This document shows, piece after piece, positions 45,314 to 55,802 of a stretch of 64,000 nucleotides of DNA (its first letter is position 1; the number at the start of each line of letters is the position of its first letter). The notes beneath the pieces were generated by a model. That model did no database searches and had not been told where the DNA came from. It saw nothing but the letters and a program-made list of their open reading frames with translations. Both the position numbers and the translations under genes were made by a program. Source of the stretch: Deinandra increscens subsp. villosa. Its lineage: Eukaryota > Streptophyta > Magnoliopsida > Asterales > Asteraceae. Where the stretch lies: positions 11,992,315 to 12,056,314 of the forward strand of contig JBCNJP010000017.1 of NCBI GenBank assembly GCA_039602395.1, read 5' to 3'.

Positions 45314-46663
45314 ATGGATAACAGTCAAAGGAATCAACTTCTTTTACTTTTACTGTGTAGTTTAGAAGAACATGTAGCGATGGTTATTTATTACTACACT
45401 CATATATATAAGGAGCCATGTATGACATCAAAGCAAACAAGAGAAAAATGGATAAAAGAGATCTTAATTGGACACCCAATTCGATGTGTTAATGCGTTGT
45501 GGATGAGTGCTAGTATGTTCACACAACTTTGTGAAGACTTGCAAGAAAATTATGGGATGAGGCCAAGTGATAGAATGTCAGTAGAGGAAAAGGTTGGAAT
45601 ATTCTTGTATACACTTGCGTTGGGTATTTCAAATCGAGATGTTGCTGAGAGGTTTGAACGTTCTGGAAAAAGGATTAGTCGAGCTTTTCATGAGGTGTTG
45701 GAATCCATATGTGGACGTAGTAAATGATTTGTGGGTCTTGCGCGTGAGTATATTAGATCTAAAGATGCAAAATTTCAAGGCATACCATATCATATTCAGA
45801 ATGACAGTCGTTATATGCCTTATTTCAAGGTAGCTGATTGTGATATTATATTTACATATGTTTTTATATTGTAATCTAAACTTTTTTTTTGTAACAAGAT
45901 TGTATTGGGTGCATTGATGATACTCATATCGATGTTTTGTATCCCATTGGCTGGACAAATGAGGTATAGAGGAAGAAAATGAGTCCCTACATTCAATGTT
46001 ATGGCTGTGTGTGACTTTGACATGTGTTTTACGTTCATATCCGTTGGGTGGGAGGATCGGCTCATGATACCCGAGTGTTCCTTCATGCAATTCAGACACC
46101 TTCTATGAATTTTCCCAAGCCACCGGAAGGTAAAACTAGTTTAATACTCATTTATTATTTTTATGTTATGAGTCGTTAGAATTTAAAGTTTCTTTTATAT
46201 AGGAAAATATTATGTTGTAGACAAAGGATACCTTGATCGAAAAGGATATTTGGCACCATATCCACGTCTTAGATATCATCAGCCACAATTTGAACATGTT
46301 CTTCCAACCAATGCTCAAAAAGCTTTCAATTGTGTACATTCATCACTTCGAAGTTGTATTGAACGTTCGTTTGGAGTGTTGAAGAAGAGGTGGATAATAC
46401 TTACTAAAATGCCAAGTTTTAGCGAGAAAACTCAAATAGATGTGATAATGGCAACATTTGCCTTCCATAACTATATTTGGAGAAATGACTCGATAGATAT
46501 GAGGTTCAACATTGTTGATCAACACGGAAATTATATACCGACAGAAGAGCAAGATAATCCGTCAACATCTGATAACGATAACATTCAAGAGACACGCAAT
46601 GAGATGCGAGAAATTCGTGATAATATTGCCACTATGATATGGGATGCAAGATATTTATTTTAA
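45314..46663 (+). pseudogene. PIF/Harbinger DDE transposase (broken)
   Basis: Follows ORF1 on the same strand after an acceptor (attgcag|cttgaaATG). Seen in order: MTSKQTREKWIKEIL; helix-turn-helix part SDRMSVEEKVGIFLYTLALG, NRDVAERFERSGKRIS; first catalytic aspartate in CIGCIDDTHI (relatives have IDGTHI); GSAHDTRVF; second aspartate in VDKGYLDRKGYLAPY; glutamate in IERSFGVLKKRW; and the end at 46663. Introns at about 45831-45900 (acceptor appears lost: aacaa|gat) and 46132-46201. Stops at about 45725 and 45967 and shifts near 45990 break the frame. The ancestral order is complete, so it was an autonomous element. Confidence 0.85.
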
Positions 46664-46940
46664 GTATATATAATCAAAAAAGTGTTATTTAAAATTTACA
46701 TTAATCTAATCATATATATTTTGTTTTTAAATTTAAGTTATTTATATTTCTCCGTTAAAAATAAATTATTTTATATATTATTTTTAAAATTTTAATTTAT
46801 TTATATACATGTATTTTTATGTCATTTTATATTTTTCAGCTAGTTTTTATCAAACGTTATTTTTATCAGCTAGCTTATCAGCCAGCTTATAATTTATCAG
46901 CTAGCAGTTAAGCTTTCAGCTAGTGCCAAACACAGCCTAA

Positions 46941-47311
46941 GTGGGAGGATGATAAAATTATCTTGATAATTATTTGGTTATTGATTTGGAATTTATTTGG
47001 TCAAAATAATTATTATATTTTGTTAATTATTTAGTTTCCTAATTGGATCCAAGTAGGAGACTTGATCAAGTTATATGTTTATTATAAATAGATGAGTGCT
47101 AGGGTATTGTAATTATTCGTTTAAGTTTCTCATTTGAGTTGTTAATATAAAAGAAGTCGTGGGAGTTTCACAATATTGTTTTGTTCATTGTTACTTTGAT
47201 ACAATTATTTCCATCAAAGTAATGGTACTAAATTCGTAAATAGTAAAGTTTAAAAGTGTTTAAGAATAAATGGGATAAGTTGATCTAACCTCTTCTCCTT
47301 ATATACCACAA
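46941..47311 (+). other. LTR-like, non-coding DNA
   Basis: Contains 'gtgggaggatgataa', a TATA-like attataaatagatg (about 47082) and 'tttccatcaaagtaatgg'. It could be a copia LTR whose upstream part lies before 41642, since removal of the PIF element joins 'aattaagaa' to 'taagtgggagg'. Not proven. Confidence 0.35.
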
Positions 47312-47429
47312 CTAGTTTTTGATACCCGTGTCACGCACGGGCGGATTTTTAAAAAATTAATCATTATATATGTAATTCGATAATTGAATGTAAAGAAAAC
47401 CATCAACATTCCACAATTTAAAAAGTAAC

Positions 47430-47612
47430 AAACTGAAAAATACAGAGTTATACATTACATTTGATGTTTGGTTTGTCACATGTCCATCTTCATCCAATAT
47501 GAGAAGTTTTAGTCCATCCATGCTCTTAACCCTTGATAATGCAACATAAAGCTAACCATGACTAAAGCATGTATTCTATAAATACAGGCCAACTTTTGAA
47601 AGCGACTAACCA
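47430..47612 (-). pseudogene. Helitron PIF1-like helicase, C-terminal relic
   Basis: Helitron Rep/Hel proteins carry a C-terminal SF1B helicase. The minus strand reads KVGLYL, stop, NTCFSHG, stop, then LYVALSRVKSMDGLKLLILD and NQTSNVMY. This is motif VI (Q/L-YVALSRV) and the tail. Two in-frame TAG codons (one at the glutamine of GQLYVALSR) inactivate it. Upstream coding sequence is interrupted by the SINE, and nothing further was recognised to the right. Confidence 0.88.
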
Positions 47613-47645
47613 TGGCTTTTATTAAGTTTTAGTACCTCCACTCTT

Positions 47646-47843
47646 AACCACTAGGACTTATCCTAGTGGTTACCCCCTTAGCTCTTAGGGTTTGGTCACT
47701 ATGTGACCCAGGTTCTAATCCAAGGGGCGACAGTTTTACCTCATGGAGGTCCGAGTAATCGACCTTGGACATAGCCCCGCAAGGATAGGTTTACACGTGA
47801 GATCAAGGTCGCTTGATCGATGCCGTTCCAAAAAAAAAAAAAT
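47646..47843 (+). mobile_element. tRNA-derived SINE, 198 bp
   Basis: An A-box-like tcctagtggttaccccc (47661 on), a B-box-like ggttctaatcc (47711-47721), a body, and an A-tail of 13 at the 3' end. A 13-bp target duplication TACCTCCACTCTT flanks it at 47633-47645 and 47844-47856. It is inserted in the Helitron. The head begins with an extra inverted copy (AACCACTAGGA) of its first 11 bases. Confidence 0.9.
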
Positions 47844-47856
47844 TACCTCCACTCTT

Positions 47857-49039
47857 GGTCTAAATCAAAACACACCAAACAAAAGCTAAAGACGATGATT
47901 AACCCAACCTAGGACTCTGCGCCAAGACTTCATCAAATCATCAAACCATCGATGCCACCAATTATGTTGGGACATTTACCATTTCTAGAAGAGGTCTCAC
48001 ACTTTCTTGAAATACACGCTAAACAAGCCCGCTTAATTACACCGGTGAGATTTAAGCTAACATTACATCTTGATGTATTTTTGTTGAAATTATATATATT
48101 AACAAAATAAATTGTTAGGTTTACTCACAAAGTACTGTACGTTGTTTAGGCGAATGAATGGCTGCAATGTGTCCACTTCTTGACATGTGGCGGCATATGA
48201 TTTGGTTTTTTTTTGTTTTCACGATTGCTCTTTCTTCTTATATACGTTTGGTTTCGTTTGTTATCACAGTTCTTTGAATGGCGAAGTGGTTTGTTATGTA
48301 TGGTGTTTATTTGATGTCGTGTGTTCGATTCCCGATTCTTTTTTTATTAATCCTTCTGAGTTGTTATTTAGATGTCACGTGGTTGACTTATTTGATTTAA
48401 ACAAGGGAAAAACACGAAAATGAACATTGTTGACTTTGAAACTACAATTTTGACCCTTTGAATTTGAATTCTCCAAACTGACCCTCACCAATCCTACGAA
48501 TGCGAAGCAGACAAATCACCAATTCCGTCTAAACAACTATCTGAATCCTACAATGGGAGGTCTACACGTGTACTCGACTGACAATAAGGCAACAACACGG
48601 GCCCACCTTCCAATCCTTGAACTTTCTGATCGCCAATAAGAACTTGACATTCTGTCTGATATTCAGCCGTAGGTTGTGCTTCCGGACCAATTTTAGCCGG
48701 ATTTCACCCGTAGCACCCGAGGCTGCCACGTTTCTTTGTACATCCGATTTAAATACGGTCGGCTAATACTCAGCCGCCGTTAAGAATCCGGCTAGCCGTT
48801 TGCATAATTTAGCCGGACAAGTGGCAACTGTCCCAAAAATTTCAAAATAATTCAAATATCATTATCTTTTAAATCTTTGGGCCTTCCCAAACTAACGGAT
48901 GTTTAACCACGTTAGTTTTACGCTTATGTGGCGTCCACGTGGATTATATATATATTTTTTGATTATTTAAAAGCCTTATTTAAACCCTAAAACCAATCTT
49001 CATCGCCATTCTTCATCAGCGATCCCCCATTCACAGACA
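47857..49039. other. Mostly unassigned; possible MULE-like end and promoter region
   Basis: 47857-48400 has no motif. From about 48405 the text 'gggaaaaacacgaaaatgaac' looks like a transposon terminus (Mutator-type), but no partner end was found; it may lie in the N gap. 48700-49039 contains repeated ccggct(a) words, atatatatattttttg and a pyrimidine-rich leader before the gene at 49040. Confidence 0.35.
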
Positions 49040-49504
49040 ATGAGTTCAGCCTCTTCATCAAGCTTCAAGAACCATATCTTCAAGGTCGATTGCGATGGGA
49101 ATTTATACTGCAATCATGGTCTTATTTCAGTTCGTAGAGTCATGAGAAAGAAGAGTAGACGATCTGGCCAAGAATTCTATGGATGCCCTCTTTGGCCGGT
49201 AAGTTTCAGATTTACACACACAAGTTCAATTAACACCATTCACGTGAACAGTTCCTCCTGTGTCTTTTTTCCTTTAAATGATTGCGACTTCTTTATGTGG
49301 AAGGAAGATGTGCATAACATGTTCAAAGAATTTCTTGACCCTAATTACATTGGAAGAGCAATTCAAGGTAGGAAGCTAGAGGAACTGGAAGTCGAGAACA
49401 CAATGTTGAAGGAAAATCTTACTTTGACTAAGTACAAGATGAAGATGCAATTTTATGTCTTTCTAGTTCTCCTAGTTGTTGCAGTAGGATGGATGACTAA
49501 ATGA
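49040..49504 (+). CDS. GRF-type zinc-finger protein with C-terminal membrane segment
   Basis: GRF fingers bind single-stranded nucleic acid or proteins, and many plant genomes hold large families of unknown role. Of 154 residues, the finger runs from C24-N-H26 through GQEFYGCP (C49) to DCDFFMWKED (C82), followed by a helical coiled-coil part (about 105-132, LEELEVENTMLKENL) and a hydrophobic tail YVFLVLLVVAVGW (139-151) fit for a tail anchor. Residues 54-80 are an insertion not expected inside a GRF finger. The insertion starts with GTAAGT (49199) and ends after a pyrimidine tract without AG, so it looks like an intron whose acceptor was lost. It lies on the opposite strand to the gene at 50506-53817, tail to tail. 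Confidence 0.6.
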   Translation: MSSASSSSFKNHIFKVDCDGNLYCNHGLISVRRVMRKKSRRSGQEFYGCPLWPVSFRFTHTSSINTIHVNSSSCVFFPLNDCDFFMWKEDVHNMFKEFLDPNYIGRAIQGRKLEELEVENTMLKENLTLTKYKMKMQFYVFLVLLVVAVGWMTK

Positions 49505-50505
49505 TCAATTTTTAAGACTAGATGTTGATGTAGTGGTGACATTTTGCGTAACTAATATGTGATGTAATGATGGGGCAGACTCATCTTTGTAATGGTCCTC
49601 TTTGTAATGAAAAAAAGGCAAGTCCTGATCTGTTTCATCTCTTTTGGTCATCTTTGTAAGACTGCCTTTGTACATGGGAGCTCACATTTTAGACCCAACA
49701 ATAATTTCTCGGGAGTAAATACCTTCTTGGTTAATTTGAATCTAAAATCTCCGGTCGAAAGTGTTTCCGGTTGGAAGTCCACCCGGGAGTTTTAAAGTAA
49801 TAGTTTTTCCGGCTGACTAGTGCAAAACCTGGCACAATCTGTTTGGAGTTCACCCGATAGGCTAGGGAATGATTTTATCTTAATTATTTAAACCAGCGGA
49901 TCCTAAAGTATAACACTATTTGATTCAGAATCATCCGGCTAATTTTAGACGTAGGGTACAAAATTTAGACGACTAAGTTTAGGGGTGACAATTGACGGGT
50001 CCACGTGGAATGACTAAAATTCCTTTTATATAATTTAATTAAACAAAAATAAGGGATAGTTAGGTACGTCCCATATGTAGCATCTAAAATAAGGGATAAT
50101 TAAAGTAAAATTCCATTTATACGCTGGTCGATGGATTTACTTGGAAATAAATTAAGCAGGTAAATTTTATGAACACTTAGATGTAACAATGTTAGTTATT
50201 TTATTTTGATGTTAAAGTTGAACTTGTTATCGATGGAGAATTAAATCATGTTTGTATATATAAGGTCTCTGATAATTAAACGTTGAATATAAATTTCAGA
50301 CGTGAAATGCCAGCTGTAGTAATACCACACATAAATGCAGTTCAACCGGACTCGCCTATATTCCGGTCCATCCATTAAGTAGACAATTCACCCGGACCTG
50401 AAACTAAAACGGATGCCACACTTGAAATTATCAAACGTGTGAATTTCCATCCCGGCTGAGTTTTTCAACCGGTAAACAGTTATAACCCATTCAACAGTTG
50501 GTCTA
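49505..50505. other. 3' flank between two convergent genes, no gene seen
   Basis: AT-rich; the frame at 49592-49795 has no motif. Several ccgg-containing words (ccggct, ccggtc, ccggac) recur here and upstream of 49040, hinting that both genes belong to one repeat unit. Confidence 0.35.
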
Positions 50506-53500
50506 TTACAAAATTATTTTTTTACCACCACTCTCCACAGATCGCACAACGGTCGTCCGGTTCGGGGTGAAGGAGGGAAGCGTCTCACAGTCTTCATCAT
50601 TGGGCCAATCACTCCTATCACTTATTGTTTTGTGTTTAGTGAACGTCCCATCTTCTCTGTGCACATAATACCGTTTCTCATCCTCCACGTATACCCAATA
50701 CTTAATCTTAGAGACACGATGTGAGATTTCGATCGGATCTTCTTCTGCATTGTTTCTCGCTTCGTCCAAGAAGATTTTCAGCTTGAAGTAGAGCAAGTTC
50801 TCATCCATGGTGAGAGTATTCCTTCTATGACCAATGAGATGGACATCTGCCATCTCAGACAATGATAATTTGCCAGGGGCTTCAGAGAGGGTGTAAAACA
50901 AGGTTTGGCCTTGATTTGTATGGAATATGTATTTTTTATGTTCCTTGTCATAACTCCAGTCTACAATAACCCTCTCCGGCTCAGGGTCAGGTTGTGGGTT
51001 TGATTTAGTCAATGTGGGCTGGGTGAATGGTTTGGATTTCGATGTGGGTTCCCCAGGCAGGTAGGGTTGAAAGTCATCAATCCTATATTTCCGGGGTAGA
51101 GGTTTGATCATTTTGGGGGGTGGTGTTCTAGCCTTGGGTTTTCTGATTGGCTGCTTTCTTTTGGCGGGGGGATGTTTAAAGGTAGTGATTGGTGGTGTTC
51201 CTGATAACAAAGAATTAATAAGACTAGATGATGTGTGGGCAGGCACATAGGTAGCAGTGGAGCTTGCTGGTAATGCCCTGACAGATGGATGCATGTCGTA
51301 ATCATTAGAGTCCTCTATCTGTTTTCCATGCAACTCAATATATTTGTTCCTGAGGGTAGTGATCGAAGATGGTCGGATCCTCCTTGGGTTCTCATTCAGC
51401 ACAGTAATAAAATATTCCTTGAGTGCCATGTGCTCCGCCTCGGGAGGTAAGGGACTATTGTCCAGCACCCTCTTGATCTCATCTCTCTTCATCGTTTCTT
51501 CTATAACGTCGTCCACAGTTCTCTTTTCAAGTTCAAGCTCACACTTCTCTTTCATCTTCTGAATTATGTACTCACACAATTTGTATTCTGTCATGCCCTT
51601 GAGCTCATCAGTCGTTTTCAACCCTCTGGTAACACAACCATCCTTCCGATCCCTCAGCAGAGAATAGTTCCCTTACTAAAATTGAGCCGGATCTTACGCT
51701 CCTCAGCCTGAATGAACCTTTTAGATTCAGCATTCATTTTGTCTATCCTTTTGCGTTGGGCCACATCCATACTGGCAATCTTCGCATCTAACAACCTCTT
51801 CAGAGCTTCCTCAATAAGATTTACCATTACCTTATTATCAGCATAATCACCCTGAAGCTTCCGGGCAAGAATTTCATCATCCTCTATTTGCTTCCTCAAC
51901 TCAATATACTCTATTTCCTTCTTAACCTCAACAACCTGAAGGTTCCAGGCAATAATTTCATCATCATCGACCATGATATTGGTGGTTTTGTTACTCTCAT
52001 CCATGTTATCTTCAACAGACTGAACACTTCTCGAGTCCAACAGATACAACTCCTGAGCAAGCTTCATTTCTGCATAGTTTCTCTTATGGAATTCCTCCTT
52101 CCAATGCCTGTCAACAATTCTTTCTCCCTCCTGATTTTCTCCATATTTGTCGATGATGGGGAAGACAATTTGTCTGGAACAACATGCAAATTCTCCCGGT
52201 TCTTTGACAATGGATCGGCGTGGGGGGGGGGGTATCTGCAGTTCAACCAGTCGTCTTCCACCTGGTATCCGAGCATTGGAGCTTTTCCCTTCACATCTTT
52301 GTTTATAAGACATCTGGTTGGGCCTATGGGATAGAACCCATATACCTTAGAACTGAACCATTGTGATGTAGTCCCTTTAGGCATGCTACTCCTCATGTTC
52401 TTACCCTTTTTTGGCACATAGTTAGCAAGTATTTCCCACACTGTCCTGCAGGGAATCTCTTCCCTTGGATCCTTGGCTTCAGACGGGTAGGGTCCAAAAC
52501 TTATGAGATAGCCTTCTTCACTTCTTACCTCCTCCACCACCTCAATGGTATCAGCCGTGGGAGCATCGATAGGCCGTTGGATCATCGTCTTTACCAAAGT
52601 ACACATAGTACCTAGCCTGACTGTCTTTATGTAAAGGCATCTATGAATGTTGACAGACACCCACTTATCTTCCATAGTGCCCATTCTCATGATTGACTTA
52701 ATTTGGAGCTTTGTCAAGTCAGTAACATATTTGGATAGCACTATGGGTTCAGCCGGATGAAATTTCTTGGTTGTCACAACCGGTTGAATGGGTAAAATAA
52801 CCGGTTGTACCACCGGTTGAACGGGTAAAATAACCGGTTGTACAACCGGTTTAAGTTCCCTTGCAGATGATTCGTTCTCTGGTAATTCATCATTTGACTC
52901 ATCCCCCGAGGTACCCCCATAGGACAACAACACTTCACCTATTTGGGAATCCACCATGTCCCCATCCCATATAAACTCATCCGAATTTTTTAAAACACTT
53001 GAATCTTTACTCACACCATCCAAATAAGGAGATATATGTGGCTCACCCTGCATGACGAAATAACAAGGTAAGGTGTGATTAAATTCTCCACATTCTTATG
53101 ACGATAGTAGTTGTATGGAAGATAAATAACTGATTGTTACCCCAGGAGATATATGTGGCTCCCCCTCTGCCGTTTTGTCTTCAGCCTGAAGTCCAACATC
53201 CTCATCCTGAGGCTCGCTGAACAACACTGTCTCTTCGGGCTTCTCTGCAGCCTGCACGACAACATTGGCATCTTTTCCCACATCAATAATCCTTTCTAAA
53301 CTATATACTATATAAGGTAACAGTGGTTAGGTACCTTATTCTCAATAACCATGTCTGCCCCAGCATTCTTATCCTCAACCTGTAGAACAACAGTTTCAGT
53401 TTCAGACTGACAACCAACCACCTGAAATTCCTTTATCACTTCAACCTGCATTACATCAAACACAATCATCTATTTTCCCACACAATTAATTATATGCAAT

Positions 53501-53817
53501 TAGATAACTAAAAAAGATAATTAAATGTTTGGTACCCCAGGCTCCATTGCCACCACTCCCTCTTCCGGTTTATCTTCAGCATGAAGTCCAAAATCCTCAT
53601 ACTGAACCTCACTAAACAACACTGTCTCTTTAGGCTTCTCTGCAGCCTGCACGACAACATTGGTATCTTTTCCCACATCAATAATCCTTTCTAGCTAAAC
53701 TATTTACTAGATAAGGTAACAGAGGTTAGGTACCTCATTCGCCATAATTTGGGAAACTGCCTCTTCCTTTTTGTCAGCATCACTAATCAACAATGAATCA
53801 TCATTGTTCTCTACCGC
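50506..53817 (-). CDS. Multi-exon acidic repeat protein of unknown function (two frame breaks, 5' end in gap)
   Basis: Exons read on the minus strand with AG/GT borders, all phase 0: 53817-53734 (84 nt), 53646-53536, 53445-53335 and 53251-53141 (each exactly 111 nt), then a large exon from 53047. The second and fourth exons are near copies (AAEKP(K/E)ETVLFSE...EDK). The large exon holds a VVQPVILPVQPVV repeat, then conserved-looking sequence (RCLYIKTVRLGTMCTLVKTM; EEIPCRTVWEILANYVP). A run of 11 C (52232-52222) shifts the frame; the protein continues in the frame ending at 51654 with a charged coiled-coil part. A second break near 51650 leads to the final frame, ending at 50506, with a Pro/Lys-rich linker and a C-terminal (S)KIKYWVYVEDEKRYYV block. 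I do not recognise the family. It may be a gene carried by a large transposon. Confidence 0.5.
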
Positions 53818-53824
53818 CTGAGTG
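53134..53824 (-). repeat. Array of duplicated 111-nt phase-0 exons
   Basis: Two A-type exons (53646-53536, 53251-53141) alternate with 53817-53734 and 53445-53335. Introns are short (about 84-90 nt between neighbours). Equal exon length and phase, and copied intron edges (aaggattattgatgtgggaaaaga before both A exons), show duplication of a two-exon block. It runs to within about 65 bases of the gap. Confidence 0.7.
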
Positions 53825-53881
53825 ACAACGTAATATTAGTGGCCACATATGAAAACATTAAACTACATAAGATAATATGTA

Positions 53882-54381
53882 NNNNNNNNNNNNNNNNNNN
53901 NNNNNNNNNNNNNNNNNNNNNNNNNNNNNNNNNNNNNNNNNNNNNNNNNNNNNNNNNNNNNNNNNNNNNNNNNNNNNNNNNNNNNNNNNNNNNNNNNNNN
54001 NNNNNNNNNNNNNNNNNNNNNNNNNNNNNNNNNNNNNNNNNNNNNNNNNNNNNNNNNNNNNNNNNNNNNNNNNNNNNNNNNNNNNNNNNNNNNNNNNNNN
54101 NNNNNNNNNNNNNNNNNNNNNNNNNNNNNNNNNNNNNNNNNNNNNNNNNNNNNNNNNNNNNNNNNNNNNNNNNNNNNNNNNNNNNNNNNNNNNNNNNNNN
54201 NNNNNNNNNNNNNNNNNNNNNNNNNNNNNNNNNNNNNNNNNNNNNNNNNNNNNNNNNNNNNNNNNNNNNNNNNNNNNNNNNNNNNNNNNNNNNNNNNNNN
54301 NNNNNNNNNNNNNNNNNNNNNNNNNNNNNNNNNNNNNNNNNNNNNNNNNNNNNNNNNNNNNNNNNNNNNNNNNNNNNNNNN
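53882..54381. other. Assembly gap, 500 N
   Basis: Exactly 500 ambiguous bases, a standard placeholder, so the real size is unknown. Frames running through it have no meaning. It hides the 5' part of the minus-strand gene. Confidence 0.99.
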
Positions 54382-54920
54382 GTGGACTCTTTCTCAATTG
54401 AATTCATTCATGCTATACCATTCATGCTGATCTTATCTAAGATCACCCTTTCAGAGTTCATAATGTTTCTTGATATCTCATATCATCATCTTTCCATTAC
54501 GTACTCGCTTATGGGTCTGTTTTAGATCTCATCTTACAGTCCAGGGATATGTGATGATTAAGTATACTTCATATCTACTATCAATCGCGTAGTTTGCCTG
54601 TTAAATAGTCTAAGCACTTTATGCATCATAAAAGGCTCCTTTTATGTTCTCAAATTTTCTTCATTCAGATCTGCTGTTGAACTCCCACTTATCTTAACAT
54701 CGTTTTCTGCAATTTCTAAATGCACGAGTACTCCTCACCGTAATGTCTTTGTCATGACACATATTCCATGCTCCCAAATAGTATGCCATGTCGAAAAAAG
54801 TGCACCGAAGTTGTTGCCGGAAGCAAGATTAGAAGAATGAAAAGTCTTTAGAGAGATAGAAAGTCTATCTAAAAGATGTTGTAAGAGGTTGTATGAGTGA
54901 AATTCAACTAAGGTTTTCCT
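54382..54920. other. Unassigned DNA after the gap, no gene seen
   Basis: AT-rich with no recognised domain. It does not visibly continue the exon pattern seen left of the gap. Confidence 0.4.
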
Positions 54921-55098
54921 TAGGGGTGTGCAAGAATCCGAAAAACCCGACTCGAAACCAAAATAACCGAAAAAACCAAACCGAAAAAACCGAATCCAAA
55001 TAGAAACCGACGGTTTTTTATTGAACTTTTCTAAAATCCGAAATTTCGGATCGGTTTCAGTTTTAGCTAAAAAGTAAATCCGAAAAAACCGAACCGGT
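54921..55098 (+). mobile_element. hAT-like terminus, cut by a gypsy LTR
   Basis: Starts TAGGGGTGTGCAAGAATCCG, close to the TAGGGGTGAGC end of the element at 12834, followed by repeated ccgaaaaaaccgaa words of a subterminal array. The sequence is interrupted at 55099 by TGTGACAACC; the other half would lie beyond the window. Confidence 0.55.
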
Positions 55099-55616
55099 TG
55101 TGACAACCGGACCTAAAAACCAGGTCAACTCTCTCTCCGTTGACTTTTGTTGACTTTTTATTATGTGATAATTACGTGATTTAATTGTTTAAATTACATA
55201 ATTAGCTGCGAATGAATAACCGATTAACCAACATGGAAATTCGCGTCGAAAAACTGTGAATTATGAATGTTTTATATTATTATTAATGGAATTTTAATAA
55301 TAAGAAATTAAATATAAAATTTGACATTTTATATTTTATCAAACCGTTATAAACTGATAAAACATTTTACGAACTTCAAACAAGTGTTACGTTGTCAAGA
55401 CTTAACCAATTTCCAAACCGTTTAGCCAATTGGGCCCGGTAAGCCCAATAAGCCCAAAAATGTCCGGATTAACCCGAAAACTTAACCGAAGTTTCGTATC
55501 AATTAGTCGAGTAAAACCCCGAACCCGGAAACCCGACCCGCGGCCCAGATCATATTGGGCCGTAACCGGCCCAAATCCTTTCCCCTTTCGGCTCGCGGCC
55601 CCAAACCCAATTCCCT

Positions 55617-55802
55617 TGGGCTCCGGCCCAACCCCTTGGCCCAATTCCTTTGGGCTTCGGCCCGTAATGATCAACCAAACCAAATGGGCTTCGGCCCATT
55701 TCGTTTCTCGAATCCGATATTGGGCTTCGGCCCTCCTCACCCACGAAAATCGAATGGGCTTCGGCCCATTCCCTTTGTTAAATCCGAGTGGGCTTCGGCC
55801 CA
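55617..55802 (+). repeat. Six UNCG-loop hairpins (TGGGCTTCGGCCCA type)
   Basis: At 55617, 55650, 55684, 55720, 55754 and 55789 the LTR carries (t)gggc-ttcg-gccc(a), once with tccg as loop. GGGC/GCCC stems with a C(UUCG)G or C(UCCG)G loop are the most stable RNA tetraloop type. Spacing is about 34 bases. Confidence 0.75.

Larger units (their letters stand above)
41645..46937 (+). mobile_element. PIF/Harbinger element with two nested insertions, 5.3 kb
   Basis: Ends GGTCGTGTTTGACGTGCC and, inverted, GGCTGTGTTTGGCACTAG, flanked by the TAA duplication (41642-41644, 46938-46940) typical of PIF/Harbinger. Both subterminal regions are rich in agcttataagct/agctagc words. It carries the two genes expected of the superfamily: a Myb/SANT-like ORF1 and a DDE transposase, both broken. 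A hAT element of 1495 bp sits inside its 5' region. Confidence 0.9.
47312..47860 (-). mobile_element. Helitron 3' end with helicase relic
   Basis: On the minus strand the element ends with a 6-bp hairpin (CCCGTG/CACGGG, 47325-47341), nine bases, then CTAG (47315-47312), followed by host T, as Helitrons do. The coding relic directly inside confirms the superfamily. The 5' TC end was not found. The element extends rightward past the SINE at least. Confidence 0.85.

Noticed and set aside
53811..54525. Open frames of 174-228 codons across the N run
   Set aside because: They consist of unknown bases; only the ends are real sequence.
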